Source: Ascidia mentula
Lineage: Eukaryota; Chordata; Ascidiacea; Phlebobranchia; Ascidiidae
Assembly: GCA_947561715.1 (NCBI GenBank)
Contig: OX387199.1
Span: 4,655,001 to 4,719,000 of the forward strand
Direction of reading: 5' to 3'
Length of the DNA: 64,000 nt
Positions 59,124 to 64,000 of this stretch are shown piece after piece. The translations under genes and the position numbers were made by a program. Positions within the stretch are counted from its first letter, which is position 1; each line of letters starts with the position of its first letter. The notes beneath the pieces are model-generated. The model did no database searches. It was given only the letters and a program-made list of their open reading frames with translations, and was not told the DNA's origin.

Positions 59124-60259
59124 TTTATTTTTATCCCTAATACAATTCCTGGGTTAAAACATAACGCACCTTTAGGTTAATGCTGTATCTCGGCGTACTA
59201 ATATTACCCGTAAATACGATATAACTGAACAAGCGAACTCAAGAATACTTCCTTAATTTGTATCAAAGACATCTGGCTTCCAATCGTGCCCCGAGGTTAG
59301 CGGGTGGACTCTAAACAGACAAAATCATTCATTTACAGCCGGCCATTACTTTGTGCATTCGTCTGGGGAAAAAAGAAAAAGTTTGTCGGTGACGTTTGCA
59401 TTCGCACTGCGCGAACACACGGCACGTTAACTAAATGTGTTGTTAACTGACGCAATATGAACGGCGCTAAAATAATACGTCAGAAAAGTACCTTAATCAA
59501 ACACTTTATGTTTGCTGGGCCAATATAGCACTGACCTAATTAGAGTAATGCCTCATATGGGCCTTCCAATTGGCAGTAATATTGTCAGTTCGCTGGATTG
59601 TTGAAACCAAAATCTCCGTTTTTAAATAAGTCTAATTTAATTATGTTAAGTTTGTGGGCTGCGTACATACGGCCATTGTTTTGACCTACAAGGTCTCTCA
59701 TCAGTGCAACTTGGTGTGAAAAGCTACTTGGGATCAACGTGAGTTTTATTTCACGAAATTTTAGGTCGGTTATTATATGCTGTTAAGGTGAGAAACAAAT
59801 CACAGGTAAAATTGTAAGCAACAACAGGCGGAGCTACCCAGGATTATCAGGTTGGCCTTTTTTTTGAAGAGGTTCAGTTGTGAAAAAATGCCTTTCGCCT
59901 CTCATTAAATTTGGCTTTTATTTGGCCCATTTTACTTTATTCTCCGTGAATGTTTATTCGTTAAAACTTATTAAATTTTTGTGTCTTTCCCTGTAGTGCT
60001 ATCATTGGTTACGGGTAGGTAATTTGCTTTTTTTGTAACTTTTTGGCTTGATGCATTTATTATAGTCTGGTAACTATTGGGGCCTCCTTTTTCAGTGGAA
60101 GTAACTCTTTAATATAATACACGCATGAGCGCGTTTTAACAATTATATTATCATCAAGTGCAATCAACCATCATAAATTTACTCAGCCGTAAAAATATTA
60201 CATAACAAGCCGGGAAAAGTAAACAAAGGGAAAATGTTGCTGAAGGTATAAATGATATC
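59124..60259. other. Divergent intergenic region, DRAM copy 6/TMEM53-like
   Basis: The promoters of the minus-strand DRAM-like copy 6 and the plus-strand TMEM53-like gene 1 should lie here. The only other recognised item is the decayed ribozyme repeat at 59656-59722. Confidence 0.5.
59656..59722 (-). repeat. Decayed hammerhead-repeat copy 6
   Basis: The minus strand has AGTTGCA and CTGATGA with a recognisable stem II, but GAAA reads AAAA and the 3' strand of stem I no longer pairs. No target-site duplication was found. Confidence 0.65.
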
Positions 60260-61048
60260 ATGGAGGCTGAAGAACAAGCAACCGCGCAAAAACCACTGGT
60301 AATTTTGTTAACGTGGATTGGTGCCACAGAAGGAGCGGCAGCCAAGTATTGCGAAATATACGAGGCTTTAAACTGTGAATGCCTTGTCAAGTACTCAAGC
60401 ATTGTAACTTGTCTTTGGCCAAGCTGGATGATTCAAACCACAGAGGCGTTGCTGCAACATGTAGACAATCAGTTGAAAATTGAAAAACGCCCCATCATTG
60501 TCCACTGTATGTCTATAGGAATGTACTTTTACTCTGCAATGCTCTATATTTTAAAGGAACAACCAAATGACTTTCAAACCATTCAGAGTTGCATTGTGGG
60601 TTTAGTGGTGGATAGTCCCACATTGGAAGACTTATCGATTCTGGAGTCATTGACTCTATCTTCTGTATCTAATTCAGCCACTGTACAGTATGTGTTAAAA
60701 ACAGTTTATTGGTGCTTGACTGCAATCACCAATTCACAAAACAAAAGCTACCACAAACTGTTATTGGATATGTTTAATAGTCAACCATTGCATATCCCTT
60801 GCTTGCTAATGTTGCCGGAGGGAGATCCCTTTTGCAGTGAAAAACATTTCTGCAATGTTATAGATCGGTGGAAAGACAAATCTGTTCCAGTGCAACATAT
60901 CATATGGAAGGGGTCACAACATTGCAAAAATCTAGTGTTTCATCCAAAGGCTTACAGAGAAAAAATAAAAAAGCTTGTGGAATGCAGTCGGCCACTATTT
61001 TTTGGGCACAATTCTGTTGATTTAAATCTCTCTTCTTCTCGGATGTAG
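60260..61048 (+). CDS. TMEM53/DUF829-family alpha/beta hydrolase, gene 1
   Basis: A single open exon of 262 residues. TMEM53-family proteins have an alpha/beta-hydrolase fold; vertebrate TMEM53 sits at the nuclear envelope and dampens BMP signalling. The fold start KPLVILLTWIGATEGAAAKY matches the family. The nucleophile elbow is HCMSIGMYF (Ser85), with the expected Asp in PEGDPF (Asp189) and His in GSQHCKNL (His221), so the catalytic triad looks complete. The ATG follows gatatc directly and no upstream coding exon is needed. It is first of three tandem relatives with 0.4-0.6 kb gaps. Exon structure differs from the intron-rich neighbours, suggesting a retrocopy origin followed by tandem duplication, which is inference. 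Confidence 0.85.
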   Translation: MEAEEQATAQKPLVILLTWIGATEGAAAKYCEIYEALNCECLVKYSSIVTCLWPSWMIQTTEALLQHVDNQLKIEKRPIIVHCMSIGMYFYSAMLYILKEQPNDFQTIQSCIVGLVVDSPTLEDLSILESLTLSSVSNSATVQYVLKTVYWCLTAITNSQNKSYHKLLLDMFNSQPLHIPCLLMLPEGDPFCSEKHFCNVIDRWKDKSVPVQHIIWKGSQHCKNLVFHPKAYREKIKKLVECSRPLFFGHNSVDLNLSSSRM

Positions 61049-61492
61049 TATTGTAGTGTTTTTCACTATGCAATTGTTTATAACTCTATGGGCCAGGTAA
61101 CACCTATCAAATAACTGTGTCCCAAAGTGAACTATGAACATTAGAAAATACCTCAAAGATTTTTCCTCATTGTACAAAACTGCCTTAAATGCCTCGCATT
61201 TAGTTGTCCTATTTTTCTTTTATCTTTATTAGTCCTGTTTATTGCTTGTGTCTTAACAATTATTTTTTGATAAATTTTAGGTCTATGTATGAACAATTTC
61301 TTCCAAGTAAGAGAACCTGGGGCAGCAGTTGTACTACATAATTTTCTGAGACGTAATTGTGCTCATTGTTATGACCTATCACATCTTTACCTTTCTACGC
61401 ACAAAACTTGATCAAAACAATCAGCCTATCTAAGTTGACATCTCTGCATTTCAGTACTATTGTTAGGTCTAATGCAAATCAAATTTTTATAA
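61049..61492. other. Spacer between TMEM53-like genes 1 and 2
   Basis: AT-rich non-coding stretch of 444 bases. No perfect AATAAA was noted close to the stop of gene 1. Nothing else seen. Confidence 0.5.
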
Positions 61493-62245
61493 ATGGGCAA
61501 GAACAAAGGCAAGCCAATTGTGGTGCTTTTTCCATGGCTTGGATCAACACCTGGTCTCATTGCAAAATATTCCGTACTGTATGAAGTGCTTGGTCTAAGT
61601 GTGAAAATTAAAGTTCTTCACATATTGGACTTTTTTTGGCCACAACGAGGTATTCAAAGTGCAGTGACCTTCCTGGACCACCTGGAAAAGGAATTGGAGA
61701 ACCAACAATGCCCTATCATTATTCATGCCATGTCAATTGGGTGTTATTTTTACAACATTTTGTTGTACCTCTTCGCAACGCAGCCACAGAAATATGCAAA
61801 AATTAGAAATAATATTTGTTGCCAGATTGTAGATAGTCCAGTGGTCGGAACCTTGCGAGAAATGGCAAAAGGGTCTGTAAAGCCTTTGACAGACTCCACA
61901 AAACTCCAGTGCATTCTGGAAAAAATGCTAATGCTGTATTTTGCAACAAGTAGGCCCTACACTGTGTGGTATTATGATAAATTTGTTGACATCTTCAAGA
62001 ATAAACCTGTCAATGTACCCTCTCTCTTATTGACAAGCATTGGGGACAAGTTTGCTCCAAAGGCACATTTTGAGTCACTAGTTGATGCCTGGACAAACAA
62101 CAAACAAATATTTTCTGTTGTTGTTTGGGATGATTCAGAGCATTGTGCTCATCTAAAACACCACCCACAAGAGTACAAGGAAGCTATTTACAAACTACTG
62201 AACCAGGCATTGCCTGACTTGGTGCTTAGAAAATCTGTGCTCTGA
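61493..62245 (+). CDS. TMEM53/DUF829-family alpha/beta hydrolase, gene 2
   Basis: A single open exon of 250 residues. The N-terminus is short, so the fold begins almost at once (KPIVVLFPWLGSTPGLIAKY). The nucleophile elbow is HAMSIGCYF (Ser81); Asp185 is in SIGDKFA and His217 in DSEHCAHL, followed by KHHPQEY, a family landmark. The sequence VDSPVVGT is shared with gene 3 and VDSPTLED with gene 1. It is a tandem duplicate of its neighbours but well diverged, so the duplication is not recent. Substrate unknown. Confidence 0.85.
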   Translation: MGKNKGKPIVVLFPWLGSTPGLIAKYSVLYEVLGLSVKIKVLHILDFFWPQRGIQSAVTFLDHLEKELENQQCPIIIHAMSIGCYFYNILLYLFATQPQKYAKIRNNICCQIVDSPVVGTLREMAKGSVKPLTDSTKLQCILEKMLMLYFATSRPYTVWYYDKFVDIFKNKPVNVPSLLLTSIGDKFAPKAHFESLVDAWTNNKQIFSVVVWDDSEHCAHLKHHPQEYKEAIYKLLNQALPDLVLRKSVL

Positions 62246-62820
62246 ACTGTTCGATAAATGTTACTTTAATTATTTTTGTAGTAAATTTAGGTTGTAAGTA
62301 AATATTTACGAATTTATACCTGCCAATGAGTATTCCAGTAAAACCTGGCCCACAATTTTGCATATCTAAACACCAATGGATGAATTTATATTTTAGATTT
62401 GCTACTATGTACCAACACACAAACCTCATGCTATTATGTGCTGAATTTCTTCAAGCACAAACAACACAATTACTTCTCACATTTTTATAGCACTTAATTA
62501 TTTCCGTACGCATTTTGATTGTCACCTTTATTCATTCCGACACTAGGAAAATGCACTAATGTATGCATACATTTCAGATGTAACATTTCATACGTACTGC
62601 TTAATTGCTTAACATTTTTATCTCCTATTGTATTTATGTGCCTTGATTGCCCAGCTATTTTAACTGATTGATCTATTTGTGTTCCTCAACTAAATTGCAT
62701 TGTTCTTCCGTTTTTACATTCTGAAATCTCATGTAATATTTACAAATTTATCACGTGAATTATTTCTGTTTAACTTCTTTCAAACAACTTGTGATTTCTG
62801 TGTTTGTTAACAGATAAAGA
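62246..62820. other. Spacer between TMEM53-like genes 2 and 3
   Basis: AT-rich, no gene. An acceptor-like tttgttaacag ends at 62813, eight bases before the ATG of gene 3, so gene 3 may have a non-coding first exon further upstream. Confidence 0.45.
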
Positions 62821-63651
62821 ATGGCCTTTATTAGGTTAGGTGCCAACTTTGCAAGGTCCAAGCTATTTCTCTTGCAAAGCCAATCACAAAACTGCTTGCA
62901 AATCCAGAAAAGGTTGGTTAAAACAGTACAACAAGACAGTCTCCGTCCCCTAGTTGTGCTGCTTCCTTGGCTTGGTGCAACACATAGGGCAACAGAAAAA
63001 TATGTGGAGCTCTACAAGAAACTGGACTTTGATGTCATATCATATCAGCCTGTGCCTATAGATATTTTATGGCCCCTAGCAGGCATGAAGAAGAGCAGAA
63101 ACTTCCTGCTAAATATACAAAAGGAGATGAAGGTTTCAAACAGGCCAGTGATTGTTCATTGTATATCAGTTGGGGGTTACTTCTTTGCTCTAATGCTGCT
63201 ATGTCTTGAGAAAGAACAAAAACTGTTTCAAAATATTTTATCAAACATACGGTGCCAAGTTATTGATAGTCCTGTCATTGGAACAATGAACGAGGTTGCC
63301 ATTGGTGTTAGCCTTCTGTCAGCTAATTCCAAACCATCTCAAACCATTACACAGTTTATTATTAATGCATATTTTAAACTTCTGTCCCCCTTTACTGTTA
63401 CCCACTATAATAAATCTATGGATGCAATAAAATTTCGCCCTTCAGTGGTACCAGCTTTGATGATGACATCAAATAATGATCCAATGATGCTTCCCAGGGC
63501 ATTTGATGGCTATGTAGATGCATGGTCCAAAAGAGGCATAGAAGTAAAAGTAAAAATGTGGCAAAATTCTGAGCATGCACAACACTTCAAACACCACCCA
63601 GATGAATACACAAGTTTGGTTCAAAACTTTGTGAAGCAATTTGTTACCTGA
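62821..63651 (+). CDS. TMEM53/DUF829-family alpha/beta hydrolase, gene 3
   Basis: An open exon of 276 residues. Unlike genes 1 and 2 it has about 40 extra N-terminal residues (MAFIRLGANFARSKLFLLQS and on), rich in Arg, Lys, Ser and Leu with no acidic residue until about residue 39. That looks like a mitochondrial presequence. The fold then starts RPLVVLLPWLGATHRATEKY. The triad is Ser116 (HCISVGGYF), Asp220 (SNNDPM) and His252 (NSEHAQHF), followed by KHHPDEY. A likely poly(A) signal AATAAA lies at 63663-63668, 12 bases after the stop. An acceptor-like site just before the ATG suggests a 5' UTR intron. Different targeting from the other two copies is inference. Confidence 0.85.
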   Translation: MAFIRLGANFARSKLFLLQSQSQNCLQIQKRLVKTVQQDSLRPLVVLLPWLGATHRATEKYVELYKKLDFDVISYQPVPIDILWPLAGMKKSRNFLLNIQKEMKVSNRPVIVHCISVGGYFFALMLLCLEKEQKLFQNILSNIRCQVIDSPVIGTMNEVAIGVSLLSANSKPSQTITQFIINAYFKLLSPFTVTHYNKSMDAIKFRPSVVPALMMTSNNDPMMLPRAFDGYVDAWSKRGIEVKVKMWQNSEHAQHFKHHPDEYTSLVQNFVKQFVT

Positions 63652-64000
63652 TGTCCTGAAAAAATAAATACTTTTCTCATACATATGCTCGATTGTGTAA
63701 CAAAACATCAGAAAGATTAAAAAGGATTTTTTAAATTGGTGTTGCAAAATGCATATTTATAATATATACACATTTCATGTTGCCTTTTATGTTTACTAGA
63801 CATGTTACCTCTTTTGCTTGTTGTAATCACCTAAACACAGTTGTATGTGGGCTGTAACTTTGCAATGCATTACAAGAACCAGGTTTTCCAACATAATACA
63901 CATTTCACGGATTTCTATAAATTTAATGTGCCTTTTCCATTATGTTATATTGTTGAAAATTTATTAGACATTGTTCTTCGATACCTTTGTACATGTTTGT
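63652..64000. other. 3' flank of TMEM53-like gene 3
   Basis: AT-rich, with the poly(A) signal at 63663-63668. Nothing else recognised before the window ends. Confidence 0.5.

Overview
This window is eukaryotic nuclear DNA, most probably from an ascidian tunicate of the Ciona type. It is AT-rich, with compact genes, introns mostly of 70 to 600 bases with GT-AG or occasional GC-AG borders, and clearly metazoan proteins (MNT, RLIG1, DRAM, TMEM53, KIAA1549-like). The species is inferred from gene style only. All gene models below were spliced by eye from reading frame, splice sites and codon phase.

Region 1 (about 0.4-16 kb) is a cell-surface cluster. Two minus-strand genes encode secreted, probably GPI-anchored Ly6/uPAR (LU, three-finger) proteins: a 228-residue one-domain protein and a 1,015-residue two-domain protein on a threonine-rich mucin stalk built from a 48-residue repeat. 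A large plus-strand gene follows, with a signal peptide, an LU domain, a mucin-like stalk, a juxtamembrane domain, one membrane segment and a long cytoplasmic tail resembling KIAA1549.

Region 2 (16.5-25.2 kb, all minus strand) holds an RLIG1 (C12orf29) RNA ligase, two DRAM/FRAG1-family six-pass membrane proteins, and a GNAT acetyltransferase with a decayed exon copy beside it.

Region 3 (26.8-42.4 kb) is one 14-exon MNT gene on the plus strand (SIN3-interaction helix, bHLH-zipper, long C-terminal region). It has clustered CACGTG E-boxes and a 5.6-kb intron that splits the HLH from the zipper.

Region 4 (43.6-59.1 kb, minus) holds four more DRAM/FRAG1 genes and a relic, giving six members in the window that share one six-exon plan with a 26- to 29-base microexon. 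Region 5 (60.2-63.7 kb, plus) is a tandem trio of intron-poor TMEM53/DUF829 alpha/beta-hydrolase genes.

The most striking non-genic signal is a family of about 140-bp repeats carrying a type I hammerhead ribozyme at one end. Two copies (888-1028 and 22323-22462) are flanked by 12-base target-site duplications; the first has a fully paired ribozyme with an intact core. Four further copies show graded decay. This looks like a small ribozyme-bearing SINE or retrozyme family.
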